Counted from the stretch's first letter, positions 53,328 through 63,331 are shown. The stretch: DNA of 64,000 bases from Rhizobium grahamii CCGE 502 (GCF_000298315.2 NZ_AEYE02000003.1:248001-312000), one strand, 5' to 3'. Notes: generated by a model from the sequence alone, not told the origin. Program-made: numbers and translations.

Positions 53328-54809
53328 ATGGGTACATCCATCATTCTCTTGTGCCTCGTGGTACTTGGCGCCGTTGCATATCTTGCAGCGCGCAGCCGTG
53401 CTACGGCACTTGCCGGGGGCAAGTCCTCCGCACTGCATTCGCGACCGGGTTACTATGGCGTCTATGCCGCAATCTGGGCGATGCTGCCTGCACTTATCCT
53501 GCTGTGCGCCTGGCTGGCGATCAGCCCTTCAATCATTGAATCTTCCGTCCGTGGTGCCTTCCTGGATGACGTAAAGGCCCAACCGGCCGCACAGCAGAAC
53601 CTGAACTACGGCATGGTCAGCGCCATCGCGCGGGGCTTGCCGCTGCTCACTGCTGACGAGGTTGCCGGTGCTGCCGGCGATCCGGCCGGCCTCCAGGCAA
53701 AGCTTGCCGCAAAAGGCGTTCCGCTCGCCGGTCCGCCTCAGCCCTACATGATTGAGGCGGCGCAGAAGCTGAATGCAGAATCCGGCTCCAGCCGCCTCGT
53801 GATGACGGCGCTGGTTCTCGTCGTTGCCGTCGCTGGCGCCTTTTATGCGCTTCGCGAAGTCGCTCCGCGGTTCCGCGCCCGAAACCGCGTCGAGCGCGTC
53901 ATGCTCTGGGGCCTGCTCCTGGCATCGTCGATCGCCATCCTGACGACGATCGGTATCGTTCTGTCGATGCTGACGGAAGCGGCCCACTTCTTCGCGGCTG
54001 TTCCCGCTGCAGACTTCTTCTTCGGGACGGTATGGGATCCGCGCTTCGCCGGTGCCGGCAGCTCGTCCTTCGGGCAATTCGGCTTGATCCCGCTGTTGCT
54101 CGGTACGCTCTATATTGGCTTCGTTGCAATGCTGGTGGCGGTACCAGTCGGTCTCTTCGCGGCGATCTACATGGCTGAGTACGCCGCTCCCAGGGTCCGC
54201 TCGATCGCAAAGCCGCTGCTCGAAGTTCTCGCCGGTATTCCGACGATCGTCTACGGCTTCTTCGCCCTCGTCACCGTCGGTCCGTTCCTGCGCGATTTGT
54301 CTTCTCAGGTGAGCGGCCTCCTTTCCGGTAACTACACGAACTTCATTCAGGCGCAGAGCGTTCTGACTGCGGGTATCGTCATGGGCATCATGCTGATCCC
54401 GTACGTTTCGTCGCTGTCGGACGATATCATCACCGCGGTGCCGCGTGCGCTTCGTGACGGTTCGCTCGGTCTCGGTGCGACGCGCTCGGAAACGATCAAG
54501 AAGGTCGTGCTTCCCGCAGCGCTTCCCGGCATCGTCGGCGCGCTTCTGATGACGGCCTCGCGTGCGATCGGTGAAACCATGATCGTCGTGCTGGCGGCAG
54601 GCGTTGCTGCCCGCATCCAGATCAATCCTTTCGAGCCGATGACGACAGTGACGGTCAAGATCGTCAATCAGCTGACAGGCGACCTTGAATTTACCTCGCC
54701 GCAGACGCTGGTTGCCTTCGCCCTCGGCATCACGCTGTTCTTCATCACGCTTTGCCTCAACATCTACGCGCTCTACATCGTGCGCAAATACCGGGAGCAG
54801 TACGAATGA
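53328..54809 (+). CDS. pstC: Phosphate ABC transporter permease
   Basis: The 493-residue permease is longer than the 319-residue E. coli PstC because about 170 residues precede the core domain (two membrane segments with a periplasmic stretch between). The core has LLLGTLYIGFVAMLVAVPVGLFAAIYMAEYA (split over 256-286), the loop SLSDDIITAVPRALRDGSLGLGATRSETIKKVVLPAALPGI and TASRAIGETMIVVLAAG. The last codons overlap the pstA start (ATGA). Confidence 0.92.
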   Translation: MGTSIILLCLVVLGAVAYLAARSRATALAGGKSSALHSRPGYYGVYAAIWAMLPALILLCAWLAISPSIIESSVRGAFLDDVKAQPAAQQNLNYGMVSAIARGLPLLTADEVAGAAGDPAGLQAKLAAKGVPLAGPPQPYMIEAAQKLNAESGSSRLVMTALVLVVAVAGAFYALREVAPRFRARNRVERVMLWGLLLASSIAILTTIGIVLSMLTEAAHFFAAVPAADFFFGTVWDPRFAGAGSSSFGQFGLIPLLLGTLYIGFVAMLVAVPVGLFAAIYMAEYAAPRVRSIAKPLLEVLAGIPTIVYGFFALVTVGPFLRDLSSQVSGLLSGNYTNFIQAQSVLTAGIVMGIMLIPYVSSLSDDIITAVPRALRDGSLGLGATRSETIKKVVLPAALPGIVGALLMTASRAIGETMIVVLAAGVAARIQINPFEPMTTVTVKIVNQLTGDLEFTSPQTLVAFALGITLFFITLCLNIYALYIVRKYREQYE

Positions 54810-56128
54810 CGGATATTGTTTCTCCGGTTCAAGGCGTTGTCGTCTCGAAGGCGCCTGAACGTCGCGACATCGGCCTGAAGCGCCGCTATGCCGCGGAACG
54901 TCGGTTCCGGGCCTATGGGATTGCCGCAATCTCCTTTGGCTTGATCTTCCTGGCAATCCTGCTGACGAGCGTTATCAGCAAAGGCTATACGGCCTTTCAG
55001 CAGACGGCGATCACGCTGCCGATCGAGTTCAGCGAGAAAACGATCGACCCAAACAACAAGCGAGCGACCGATCCCTCGGTGCTGGTTGCTGCGAACTACG
55101 CGCCTCTCATCCGCGACGCGATGATCAAGGCGCTCAACCTCAATCCGTCGAGCCGTCCGGATCTTCGTGACGCGGCCGCGATGATCTCGAAGGGTGCGCC
55201 GATCCAGCTGCGCGACATGGTCGTCGCCGACCCGTCGCTGATCGGCAAGACGGTCAATGTCACGCTGCTTGCGGACGCCAATATCGACTCCGCCAACAAG
55301 GGCCAGATCGATCTCAAGGTGGACGAAAAGAACCGCAAGGTGAACGACAAGCAGGTTGGCTGGATGAACCAGCTGGCCGCCGATGGCACCCTTCACAAGA
55401 AGTTCAACACCGGCCTCTTCGTCAACGGCAACTCCAGCCGTCCGGAAGCTGCGGGCCTCGGCGTTGCGCTGATAGGTTCGCTCTACCTGATGCTGATCGT
55501 GCTCGCGCTCTCGCTGCCGATCGGTGTCGCCGCTTCGATCTATCTCGAAGAGTTTGCGCCGAAGAACAAGCTGACCGACCTGATCGAGGTGAACATCAAC
55601 AACCTCGCGGCTGTTCCCTCGATCGTCTACGGTCTGCTCGGTCTTGCCGTCTTCATCAACTTCGCAGGCCTGCCGCGCTCCGCGTCGCTGGTCGGCGGTC
55701 TGGTGCTGTCGCTGATGACCCTGCCGACGATCATCATCGCGACGCGCGCAGCGCTCCGCGCCGTGCCGCCGTCAATCCGCGCGGCTGCCCTTGGTCTCGG
55801 TGCCTCGAAGATGCAGATGGTGTTCCACCACGTCCTGCCGCTCGCGATGCCCGGCATCCTGACCGGCACGATCATCGGCCTGGCACATGCACTCGGCGAG
55901 ACGGCTCCGCTGCTCTTGATCGGCATGGTCGCCTTCGTCGCCAACGCACCGGCAACGCCGATGGAGCCTTCGACGGCCCTGCCGGTGCAGGTCTACATGT
56001 GGGCCAACGAAGCCGAGCGTGCCTTCGTCGAGCGCACATCGGGTGCCATCATCGTCCTGCTCCTGTTCCTGGTCGTCATGAACTTCGGAGCCATTCTCTT
56101 GCGTCGTCGCTTTGAGCGCCGCTGGTAA
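54806..56128 (+). CDS. pstA: Phosphate ABC transporter permease
   Basis: ATG 54806 overlaps the pstC stop and has GGGAGCAG upstream. The 440-residue permease again has a long N-terminal extension (about 200 residues with one membrane segment and a large periplasmic part), then the core with [70 protein letters not shown] (split over 312-344) and [19 protein letters not shown]. It pairs with PstC in the membrane. Confidence 0.92.
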   Translation: MTDIVSPVQGVVVSKAPERRDIGLKRRYAAERRFRAYGIAAISFGLIFLAILLTSVISKGYTAFQQTAITLPIEFSEKTIDPNNKRATDPSVLVAANYAPLIRDAMIKALNLNPSSRPDLRDAAAMISKGAPIQLRDMVVADPSLIGKTVNVTLLADANIDSANKGQIDLKVDEKNRKVNDKQVGWMNQLAADGTLHKKFNTGLFVNGNSSRPEAAGLGVALIGSLYLMLIVLALSLPIGVAASIYLEEFAPKNKLTDLIEVNINNLAAVPSIVYGLLGLAVFINFAGLPRSASLVGGLVLSLMTLPTIIIATRAALRAVPPSIRAAALGLGASKMQMVFHHVLPLAMPGILTGTIIGLAHALGETAPLLLIGMVAFVANAPATPMEPSTALPVQVYMWANEAERAFVERTSGAIIVLLLFLVVMNFGAILLRRRFERRW

Positions 56129-56142
56129 ACGGAGTAGACATT

Positions 56143-56958
56143 ATGAACATGTTGACGGAAGCAGCAGTTGAGAAGGCGCTGGATCAGAAGATGAATACCG
56201 TTCCTTATAAGATGATCGGCCAGGACGTCTCGGTTTACTACGGCGAAAAGCGTGCGCTTTTCGATGTGAAGCTGAACATTCGCGAAAACACGGTGACAGC
56301 ATTGATCGGCCCGTCCGGTTGCGGCAAGTCCACCTTCCTGCGCAGCCTGAACCGCATGAATGACACGATCGATGGTTGCCGCGTGACCGGCAAGATCACG
56401 CTCGATGGTGACGATATCTACGATCCGGATATCGATGTCGTGGAGCTCCGCGCTCGCGTCGGCATGGTGTTCCAGAAGCCGAACCCGTTCCCGAAGACGA
56501 TCTACGAGAACGTCGCATACGGCCCGCGCATCCATGGTCTTGCTAAGTCGAAGGCCGACATGGACCAGATCGTCGAGGTCAGCCTGCAGCGCGCCGGTCT
56601 GTGGAACGAGGTGAAGGATCGCGTTCACGAAGCCGGCACCGGCCTTTCCGGTGGTCAGCAGCAGCGTCTCTGCATCGCCCGCGCCGTTGCCGTCAGCCCG
56701 GAAGTGATTCTGATGGACGAGCCGTGCTCGGCTCTCGATCCGATCGCCACGGCAAAGGTCGAGGAGCTGATCCACGAGCTTCGCGAAAACTACACGATCG
56801 TCATCGTGACGCACTCGATGCAGCAGGCCGCCCGCGTTTCGCAGCGCACGGCCATGTTCCACCTCGGCAATCTCGTCGAGGAGAACGACACCGACAAGAT
56901 GTTCACCAACCCGGACGACCCGCGCACCCAGGACTACATCATGGGTCGCTTCGGTTGA
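56143..56958 (+). CDS. pstB: Phosphate ABC transporter ATP-binding protein
   Basis: The 271-residue ATPase has Walker [22 protein letters not shown], the PstB-specific [21 protein letters not shown], signature [14 protein letters not shown], Walker [21 protein letters not shown] and the switch [12 protein letters not shown]. The C-terminal [13 protein letters not shown] is typical. The start has GGAG at 56131-56134. It follows pstA after 14 bases. Confidence 0.95.
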   Translation: MNMLTEAAVEKALDQKMNTVPYKMIGQDVSVYYGEKRALFDVKLNIRENTVTALIGPSGCGKSTFLRSLNRMNDTIDGCRVTGKITLDGDDIYDPDIDVVELRARVGMVFQKPNPFPKTIYENVAYGPRIHGLAKSKADMDQIVEVSLQRAGLWNEVKDRVHEAGTGLSGGQQQRLCIARAVAVSPEVILMDEPCSALDPIATAKVEELIHELRENYTIVIVTHSMQQAARVSQRTAMFHLGNLVEENDTDKMFTNPDDPRTQDYIMGRFG

Positions 56959-57001
56959 TCGCCGACGACGGTAACACTCACGACATTCAAGGATGATCCC
57001 T

Positions 57002-57715
57002 ATGGCATCGACACATATCTTTTCTGCGTATGACGATGATTTGAAGTTTCTGACGCGCCGTATCTCGGAAATGGGCGGCCTGGCCGAGCAGATGGTTTCG
57101 GATGCGGTTCGCGCCCTTGTCAACGGCGACACGGCCCTGGCCCAGAAGGTCATCTCCGACGACGTGATCCTCGATCACGCCGAACGCGAGGTTGGTGACA
57201 AGGCGATCGTTACCATCGCCCGTCGCCAGCCCATGGCCGCCGACCTTCGCGAGATCATGGGTTCGATCCGCATCGCGGCTGACCTCGAGCGCGTCGGCGA
57301 TCTTGGCAAGAACACCGCCAAGCGCGTTATCGCCGTGCAGAGCGCCGGCGTCCCGCGCAAGCTCGCCCGCGGCCTTGAGCACCTCTCCGAACTGGCGCTC
57401 GTCCAGCTCAAGGAAGTACTCGATGTCTATACGAGCCGCGCTGCCGACAAGGCAAAGTCGATCCGTGAGCGCGACGAGGAAATCGACGCGATGTACACCT
57501 CGCTGTTCCGCGAGATGCTCACCTACATGATGGAAGATCCGCGCAACATTACCAGCTGCACGCATCTCCTGTTCTGCGCCAAGAACATCGAGCGTATCGG
57601 CGACCATGCCACCAACATTGCCGAGACTATCTACTACATGGCCACCGGTGCCCAGCCGGAAGGCGAACGTCCGAAGGACGATACCGCCAACACCGTCGGC
57701 GCTGTCACCGAATAA
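57002..57715 (+). CDS. phoU: Phosphate signalling protein PhoU
   Basis: ATG 57002 (MASTHIFSAYDDDLK) is preferred over 56993 because AAGGA then lies at the proper distance. The 237-residue all-helical protein has the two PhoU repeats with their metal-binding E/DxxxD motifs: [38 protein letters not shown] (split over 58-95) and CTHLLFCAKNIERIGDHATNIAETIYYMATG (split over 184-214). PhoU restrains PhoR and Pst when phosphate is plentiful. Confidence 0.94.
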   Translation: MASTHIFSAYDDDLKFLTRRISEMGGLAEQMVSDAVRALVNGDTALAQKVISDDVILDHAEREVGDKAIVTIARRQPMAADLREIMGSIRIAADLERVGDLGKNTAKRVIAVQSAGVPRKLARGLEHLSELALVQLKEVLDVYTSRAADKAKSIRERDEEIDAMYTSLFREMLTYMMEDPRNITSCTHLLFCAKNIERIGDHATNIAETIYYMATGAQPEGERPKDDTANTVGAVTE

Positions 57716-57751
57716 TCGTTCTGCGACCGCGCCCCCAGGAGACCGAAACGA

Positions 57752-58435
57752 ATGATCCCAAAAGTAGCAGTCGTCGAAGACGAGGAAGCACTGAGCGTGC
57801 TTCTCCGTTATAACCTTGAGGCTGAAGGTTTCGAGGTCGATACCATCCTGCGCGGCGACGAGGCCGAGATCCGGTTGCAGGAACGGACCCCGGACATCCT
57901 GATCCTCGATTGGATGCTGCCTGGCGTATCCGGCATCGAACTCTGCCGTCGTCTGCGTATGCGGCCGGAGACCGAGCGCCTGCCGATCATCATGCTGACG
58001 GCGCGTGGCGAAGAAAGCGAACGTGTTCGCGGCCTCTCCACCGGTGCCGACGATTACGTGGTCAAGCCGTTTTCGACGCCGGAGCTGGTTGCTCGCGTCA
58101 AGGCGATGCTTCGCCGCGCCAAGCCGGAAGTGCTCTCGACGCTGCTGAAGTGCGGCGACATCGAGCTCGACCGCGAGACGCATCGCGTACATCGCAAGAG
58201 CCGCGAAGTCCGCCTCGGCCCGACCGAGTTCCGCCTTCTCGAGTTCCTGATGGCGTCCCCCGGGCGCGTCTTTTCGCGCTCGCAATTGCTTGATGGCGTC
58301 TGGGGTCATGACATCTATGTCGACGAACGCACCGTCGATGTCCATGTCGGTCGCCTGCGCAAGGCGCTGAACTTCTCCAACATGCAGGACGTCATCCGCA
58401 CCGTTCGCGGCGCCGGCTATTCCATGGAAGCCTAG
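57752..58435 (+). CDS. phoB: Phosphate regulon response regulator
   Basis: The 227-residue OmpR-type regulator has a receiver domain (about 1-120) with Glu/Asp cluster VVEDEEAL, phospho-acceptor Asp53 (ILDWMLPG), Thr in IIMLTARGEE and Lys in YVVKPFSTPEL, and a winged-helix domain (about 130-227) with LGPTEFRLLEFLMASPGRVFSRSQLLDGVWG (split over 157-187) and VDVHVGRLRKAL. GGAG precedes the start. It activates pst and other Pho genes when phosphorylated by PhoR. Confidence 0.95.
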   Translation: MIPKVAVVEDEEALSVLLRYNLEAEGFEVDTILRGDEAEIRLQERTPDILILDWMLPGVSGIELCRRLRMRPETERLPIIMLTARGEESERVRGLSTGADDYVVKPFSTPELVARVKAMLRRAKPEVLSTLLKCGDIELDRETHRVHRKSREVRLGPTEFRLLEFLMASPGRVFSRSQLLDGVWGHDIYVDERTVDVHVGRLRKALNFSNMQDVIRTVRGAGYSMEA

Positions 58436-58480
58436 CTTTTCCCGGAAAGACCGAGCGACTTTCATAAAATTTCACAAACG

Positions 58481-58506
58481 AAAACGGGCCCGCGTGGGCC
58501 CGTTTT
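58481..58506. terminator. Rho-independent terminator between phoB and gcrA
   Basis: AAAACGGGCCC (58481-58491) pairs perfectly with GGGCCCGTTTT (58496-58506) around GCGT, with flanking A- and T-tracts on both sides, so it can end transcription of both convergent units. Confidence 0.9.
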
Positions 58507-58531
58507 CTTGTGTCCTTATCCGGCTTCCGGG

Positions 58532-59065
58532 TCAGGCGACCCGGCTGGCTGCCTTGCGGCGTTCGTTGACCGGCTGATACGCCATACGCTGGTGGTACGT
58601 GCAGTAGGGGGAGTTGTCCGGGGACTCGCAGCCGCAGAAGTGGAAGTCGTCCTTCAGCGGATCGCCGACTGGCCACTTGCAGGTGCGTTCGGTCAGTTCC
58701 GTCAGGCCGAGGCGACGCGAAATCGGAACGACGACGTTTGCGGCCGGACGATACCGGACTTCCTCGATCGCATCGATCTCGACTTCTTCCTTGAGCATCG
58801 TCGCACCCTGCTGGCGGGTGACGGTGCGCGTGGCGACGCGAGACGCATAGTTCGGAGCGCGGGGCGCGGACGTCGTGCGCTTGGGCGTCCTGACAGTCGT
58901 CGTCGAGCCCCCGGCCTTGGCGCGGCCGGGCAAACTCAAACGGTGGACTTTGCCAATGACGGCGTTGCGGCTTACGCCGCCAAGTTGTGCTGCGATCTGG
59001 CTGGCGCTAAGGCCCTCGGACCAAAGCTTCTTCAGTTTTTCAACGCGCTCGTCTGTCCAGTTCAT
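58532..59065 (-). CDS. gcrA: Cell cycle regulator GcrA
   Basis: The 177-residue protein begins MNWTDERVEKLKKLWSEGLSASQIAAQLGG, the GcrA DNA-binding domain (about 1-45; split here), followed by a basic linker with TPKRTTSAPRAP and a C-terminal RNA-polymerase-binding region with RTCKWPVGDPLKDDFHFCGCE and YCTYHQRMAYQP. In Caulobacter GcrA binds sigma-70 holoenzyme and acts at promoters containing CcrM-methylated GANTC. The upstream region holds eight GANTC sites. Confidence 0.94.
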   Translation of the reverse strand: MNWTDERVEKLKKLWSEGLSASQIAAQLGGVSRNAVIGKVHRLSLPGRAKAGGSTTTVRTPKRTTSAPRAPNYASRVATRTVTRQQGATMLKEEVEIDAIEEVRYRPAANVVVPISRRLGLTELTERTCKWPVGDPLKDDFHFCGCESPDNSPYCTYHQRMAYQPVNERRKAASRVA

Positions 59066-59368
59066 GCCCCTGTCTCCGCCTTATTAGCGTTGGTGTAGGC
59101 AGAATCCTTCACCGTTGCCCCGGACGTATCCGAGGCAAGAAACGCTTGCTCGATTTTGGTGACTAGTTCCGCCGCATGCAGTCTAGTAATTGAGTTTTAA
59201 CCTAGTGTGAGGCTGACTCCGTGACAAGAGTCGGTTGAATCCCGGCGAATCGAATTTCAAGTTTTCCCCAACTTGCTGGACGGCAGAGTCATTTCTGCAA
59301 CATTAGTTGTTGATAGGTCCACCGCCTCCGGATGGCGGCTTGACGCATGCCGTAAAAGCTCAGTTTTG

Positions 59369-59397
59369 TTGACATTGCAGTGCGAAAAGTAAATAGT
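59369..59397 (+). promoter_or_regulatory. Predicted argD promoter
   Basis: TTGACA (59369-59374), 17 bases, AATAGT (59392-59397). The predicted start of transcription, near 59404, falls on the first base of the following hairpin. Confidence 0.5.
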
Positions 59398-59404
59398 GCT
59401 ACTC

Positions 59405-59432
59405 GCCGCCGAAAGGCGGCATTTTTAATTTT
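59405..59432 (+). terminator. Terminator-like hairpin in the argD leader
   Basis: GCCGCC-GAAA-GGCGGC (59405-59420) followed by ATTTTTAATTTT. It has the form of a + strand terminator, yet no annotated + gene ends upstream. A second stem pairs CCGGAC (59433-59438) with GTCCGG (59457-59462). It may attenuate argD, stabilise its 5' end, or end an unseen small transcript. Confidence 0.6.
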
Positions 59433-59491
59433 CCGGACCTGCTTTCCTTAGCCGGAGTCCGGCCGCAGAATCTATGACAGGAGATCGCGCC

Positions 59492-60688
59492 ATGGCTGAA
59501 GCCGCGCTTTACGATACCTACTCTCGTGCCCCGCTGCGGTTCGAGCGAGGCGAGGGCGTTTGGCTGATCACTGAAGCGGGCGAGCGATATCTTGATTTCG
59601 GCGCGGGCGTTGCCGTCACTTCTGTTGGTCATGGCCATCCGCACGTCGTTGGCGCCCTCAAGGAGCAGGCCGACAAGGTCTGGCACCTTTCCAACATTTA
59701 TGAGATCCCGGGTCAGGAATTGCTCGCCAAGCGTCTGACCGATGCGACGTTCGCCGACAAGGTTTTCTTCACGAACTCCGGCGCCGAAGCTCTGGAATGT
59801 GCGATCAAGACGGCACGCCGCTATCAGTATTCCAAGGGCCACCCTGAGCGGTTCCATATCATCACCTTTGAAGGCGCCTTCCATGGCCGCACACTGGCGA
59901 CCATTGCTGCCGGCGGCCAGGAGAAATATCTCGAAGGCTTCGGTCCCAAGGCGCCCGGTTTCGACCAGGTTCCCTTCGGTGATCTCGATGCCGTTCGCGC
60001 CGCCATCACGAGCGAGACGGCTGCTATCCTTATCGAGCCCATTCAGGGAGAAGGCGGTGTTCGCCCCGCGACCAACGAGTTCCTGAAGGCGCTTCGCGCA
60101 ATCTGCGACGAGCACGGCCTGCTGCTGATCTACGACGAAGTGCAAACGGGTGTGGGACGTACCGGCAAGCTCTTTGCGCACGAGTGGTCTGGCGCCACGC
60201 CTGATATCATGGCGGTCGCAAAGGGCATCGGCGGCGGCTTCCCGCTCGGCGCCTGCCTTGCGACGGCAGAGGCTGCTTCCGGGATGAAGGCGGGCACACA
60301 CGGCTCCACCTATGGCGGCAATCCGCTGGCCATGGCTGTCGGCGGTGCCGTGCTCGACGTGGTTCTCGCGGACGGCTTCCTGCAGCAGGTGCGCGACGTC
60401 TCGTTGGTCTTCCGTCAAGGGCTGGCCTCGCTCAAGGATCGCTATCCTGATATCATCGAAGACGTCAGAGGCGAGGGACTGCTGCTCGGCGTCAAGGCAG
60501 CTGTCCCGTCTTCGGAATTGCTGCAAGCGATCCGTGACGCTCATCTGCTCGGCGTACCCGCTGGCGACAACGTCGTTCGCCTTTTGCCGCCTCTGGTCGT
60601 CACGGCTGACGAAGCCCGCGAAGGCCTTGTCCGCCTTGAACACGCCGCCGAAAGCCTGCGTGCTTCGAAGGCAAAGAAGACGGCTTGA
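59492..60688 (+). CDS. argD: Acetylornithine aminotransferase
   Basis: The start at 59492 ([20 protein letters not shown]) has AGGAG upstream. The 398-residue PLP enzyme shows [68 protein letters not shown] and the Schiff-base Lys in [18 protein letters not shown]. It converts N-acetylglutamate semialdehyde to N-acetylornithine in arginine synthesis and often also serves in lysine synthesis. argF follows 43 bases later. Confidence 0.94.
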   Translation: MAEAALYDTYSRAPLRFERGEGVWLITEAGERYLDFGAGVAVTSVGHGHPHVVGALKEQADKVWHLSNIYEIPGQELLAKRLTDATFADKVFFTNSGAEALECAIKTARRYQYSKGHPERFHIITFEGAFHGRTLATIAAGGQEKYLEGFGPKAPGFDQVPFGDLDAVRAAITSETAAILIEPIQGEGGVRPATNEFLKALRAICDEHGLLLIYDEVQTGVGRTGKLFAHEWSGATPDIMAVAKGIGGGFPLGACLATAEAASGMKAGTHGSTYGGNPLAMAVGGAVLDVVLADGFLQQVRDVSLVFRQGLASLKDRYPDIIEDVRGEGLLLGVKAAVPSSELLQAIRDAHLLGVPAGDNVVRLLPPLVVTADEAREGLVRLEHAAESLRASKAKKTA

Positions 60689-60731
60689 ATGGATAAGGCC
60701 TGCCGGAAGGCGGGCGCGATAGGTAAAGACG

Positions 60732-61649
60732 ATGGCATCCCCCAAACACTTTCTCGATCTCTCCGCCGTCGCGGCATCCGACCTGCGGCTTATCATGAAC
60801 GACGCGATGTCCCGCAAGCAGGCCTTCAAAGCCGGCCAAGGTGACAAGCCGCTCGCCGGCAAGATGCTGGCGATGATCTTCGAGAAGCCCTCGACTCGTA
60901 CGCGCGTGTCTTTCGATGTTGGCATGCGCCAGCTCGGCGGAGAGACGCTGTTCCTGTCGGGTACCGAAATGCAACTCGGCCGCGCCGAGACGATCGGCGA
61001 TACGGCGAAGGTACTGTCGCGCTATGTCGATGCGATCATGATCCGGACGACCGACCACGGTCGCATGCTGGAACTCGCGGAACACGCAACCGTTCCTGTC
61101 ATCAACGCACTGACGGATGATACGCATCCCTGCCAGATCATGGCCGACATCATGACCTTCGAGGAGCATCGCGGCCCCATCAAGGGCAAGACCGTTGCCT
61201 GGACGGGCGACGGCAACAATGTGCTGCATTCTCTGATCGAAGGCGCTGCCCGCTTCGGCTATCGCATGAACATGGCGGTACCCCTTGGTTCCGAGCCAAA
61301 GGATCACTATCTGAACTGGGCCCGCAATGAAGGCGCCGAAATCATGCTTGGTCACGATGCTGACCGCGCGGTTGCCGGCGTCGATTGCGTGGTGACCGAT
61401 ACCTGGGTCTCCATGAATCAGGAACATCGGGCCCGGGGTCACAACGTCTTCCAGCCTTACCAGGTCAATTCGGCTTTGATGGCACAGGCCGACAAGGATG
61501 CATTGTTCATGCATTGCCTGCCAGCCCATCGCGGTGAGGAAGTTACAGACGAGGTGATCGACGGCCCGCAATCCGTGGTCTTCGATGAAGCGGAAAACCG
61601 CCTTCATGCGCAGAAGTCGATTCTTGCTTGGTGCCTGGGCGCGATCTGA
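60732..61649 (+). CDS. argF: Ornithine carbamoyltransferase
   Basis: The 305-residue enzyme carries the carbamoyl-phosphate site [14 protein letters not shown], the HPCQIMAD motif, the ornithine-binding DTWVSMNQE and the [15 protein letters not shown] loop with the catalytic Cys. It makes citrulline from ornithine. It forms an arginine operon with argD; hslO follows after 92 bases, an order usual in Rhizobiales. Confidence 0.95.
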   Translation: MASPKHFLDLSAVAASDLRLIMNDAMSRKQAFKAGQGDKPLAGKMLAMIFEKPSTRTRVSFDVGMRQLGGETLFLSGTEMQLGRAETIGDTAKVLSRYVDAIMIRTTDHGRMLELAEHATVPVINALTDDTHPCQIMADIMTFEEHRGPIKGKTVAWTGDGNNVLHSLIEGAARFGYRMNMAVPLGSEPKDHYLNWARNEGAEIMLGHDADRAVAGVDCVVTDTWVSMNQEHRARGHNVFQPYQVNSALMAQADKDALFMHCLPAHRGEEVTDEVIDGPQSVVFDEAENRLHAQKSILAWCLGAI

Positions 61650-61741
61650 ACCATACTGGCGCCACGTTTGGCCGTAAGGCCCGTTGGCCGCGCGAGCGGA
61701 TGGACACTCTTGCCCGCCCGCTCTCAGACTAGGAGAAGACC

Positions 61742-62737
61742 ATGGCAGAACCTGCAGCCGCCCTCGGCGAATTCAATTTCGCCGGTGATGATCATGTCGT
61801 TCCTTTTCAGGTCGAGGGCCTGGATGTGCGCGGTCGCGCCGTCCAGCTCGGCCCGATGCTGGACGCGATCCTCGAGCGCCACCGCTATCCCGCGCCCGTC
61901 GCAAGGCTTCTTGCCGAAGTCGTCGTCTTAACGGTGCTGCTCGGCACGTCGCTGAAATTCGAAGGCAAGTTCACGGTCCAGACCAAGGGCGACGGCCCCG
62001 TGGACCTGCTTGTTTGCGATTTCTCGACGCCTGAGAACGTGCGTGCCTACGCACGGTTCAACCAGAGCCTCCTCGACAAGGCGATTGCCGCCGGCCAGAT
62101 CGAACCTGAACAGCTGCTCGGCAAGGGCATGCTGGCCTTTACGATCGATCAGGGCAAGTTCAGCCAGCCCTATCAGGGCATCGTTGCGCTCGACGGTGCG
62201 ACCCTCGAAGAGATTGCCGGCACCTATTTCCGCCAGTCGGAGCAGATCCCGACGCAAGTGCGTCTGGCCGCGGCCGAACTCTTCGATCGTGATGAAGCCG
62301 GCAAGCCGCGTCACCGCTGGCGGGCCGGGGGGCTCGTTGCCCAGTTTCTGCCAGAAGCACCGGAGCGCATGCGTCAGCCGGACCTGCATGGGGGAGACGG
62401 CGACACGACCGGCAGCACCCACAAGGAAGACGATGCCTGGACGGAAGCGCGCTCGCTCGTCGATACGATCGATGCCGACGAGTTGACCGATCCGCAGGTC
62501 GGCACCGAGCGGCTGCTATACCGACTGTTTCACGAGCGCGGCGTTCGCGTCTACGAGCCGCGCGAGGTCTTCGATCGTTGCAGCTGTTCGCGTGAGAAGA
62601 TCAAGGGCGTGCTAAAGGGGTTCTCGAGCGAAGAAATCGATGCCAGTCAGGAAGACGGCAAGATCTCTGTCACCTGCGAATTCTGCTCCACCACCTATCG
62701 CTTCGAGGTGGAAGAGGTGGCGCAAGCTGCCGAGTGA
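61742..62737 (+). CDS. hslO: Redox-regulated chaperone Hsp33
   Basis: The 331-residue protein has the Hsp33 N-terminal domain (GRAVQLGPMLDAILERH, TVQTKGDGPVDLLVCDF) and the C-terminal redox switch with four zinc-binding cysteines, CSC (in FDRCSCSREK) and CEFC (in VTCEFCSTTYRF). Oxidation releases zinc and activates chaperone function. An acidic insert of about 20 residues (GDGDTTGSTHKEDD) precedes the switch region, common in alphaproteobacterial Hsp33. It abuts the convergent apaG gene with no gap. Confidence 0.94.
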   Translation: MAEPAAALGEFNFAGDDHVVPFQVEGLDVRGRAVQLGPMLDAILERHRYPAPVARLLAEVVVLTVLLGTSLKFEGKFTVQTKGDGPVDLLVCDFSTPENVRAYARFNQSLLDKAIAAGQIEPEQLLGKGMLAFTIDQGKFSQPYQGIVALDGATLEEIAGTYFRQSEQIPTQVRLAAAELFDRDEAGKPRHRWRAGGLVAQFLPEAPERMRQPDLHGGDGDTTGSTHKEDDAWTEARSLVDTIDADELTDPQVGTERLLYRLFHERGVRVYEPREVFDRCSCSREKIKGVLKGFSSEEIDASQEDGKISVTCEFCSTTYRFEVEEVAQAAE

Positions 62738-63130
62738 TCAGTTCAGGACCCTGAGAAGGCCTGGCGAATCCAGGGAGAAGGCGGGAATTTCGACATTGAA
62801 AAGCTCGCCTTCGTCGGTTTCCATCTGGTAGTGGCCGAACATCAGCCCTGATGGCGTATCCAGCGGGCAACCCGAGGAATATTCATAGGTATCGCCCGGA
62901 GAAAGTCGCGGCTGCTCGCCGACGACACCGGCCCCGGTGACCTCATCGACGATGCCGTTCTGATCGGTGATGTTCCAGTATCGGTTCACCAATCGCACGG
63001 TTTTGTCGGAATTGTTGCTGATGACGATCCTGTAGCCCCAGACATAGCGGTCGTCCTCCGGATCGGATTGCTCCTCCAGATAAAAAGGCTCGACGACAAC
63101 TTCAATGTCTCGTGTAAGGGCGCGGTACAT
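62738..63130 (-). CDS. apaG: ApaG/CorD protein
   Basis: The start at 63130 ([18 protein letters not shown]) gives 130 residues, the usual ApaG length; a start at 63187 would add an unsupported tail. The fibronectin-III-like fold has [31 protein letters not shown] (split over 29-59), [21 protein letters not shown] and MFGHYQM. Linked in enterobacteria to magnesium/cobalt tolerance; the molecular role is not settled. Confidence 0.92.
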   Translation of the reverse strand: MYRALTRDIEVVVEPFYLEEQSDPEDDRYVWGYRIVISNNSDKTVRLVNRYWNITDQNGIVDEVTGAGVVGEQPRLSPGDTYEYSSGCPLDTPSGLMFGHYQMETDEGELFNVEIPAFSLDSPGLLRVLN

Positions 63131-63282
63131 ACCTACACCATAGTCAATATACGTTACCGGTATCTTATACAGCGACCGATCCGTCAATAAACCGATAGTC
63201 GATCACGTCCGAAATGCCTGTAATGGCAAGAAGTTTCGCGTATTAAGGCCGATTTTCGGCGGTCTTGCTTGCGACAAAGGGC

Positions 63283-63328
63283 GTATGGCTGTCGGCCGAA
63301 TTTGCTTCAATCCGGCCGGCAGCCATAC
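63283..63328 (-). terminator. Stem-loop after metZ
   Basis: GTATGGCTG and CGGCCG (63283-63298, one mismatch between) pair with CGGCCG and CAGCCATAC (63313-63328) around a 14-base loop. On the minus strand it is followed by GCCCTTTG, a weak T-run. Confidence 0.5.
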
Positions 63329-63331
63329 CAA

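Larger units (their letters stand above)
59102..59472. promoter_or_regulatory. Cluster of eight GANTC (CcrM methylation) sites between gcrA and argD
   Basis: GANTC occurs at 59102, 59215, 59228, 59237, 59247, 59286, 59455 and 59468. About 1.4 would be expected by chance in 370 bases of even composition. Five of them lie within 59215-59290. Such sites are adenine-methylated by CcrM and read by GcrA. Confidence 0.75.

Noticed and set aside
53529-54956. 475-codon open frame on the minus strand across pstC
   Set aside because: Shadow of pstC; the translated sequence is Arg/Asp-rich with no recognisable fold.
56987-58465. 492-codon open frame on the minus strand across phoU and phoB
   Set aside because: Antisense to two certain genes and lacking any motif.
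59399-60925. 508-codon open frame on the minus strand across argD
   Set aside because: Antisense to argD; composition is that of a reversed coding strand.
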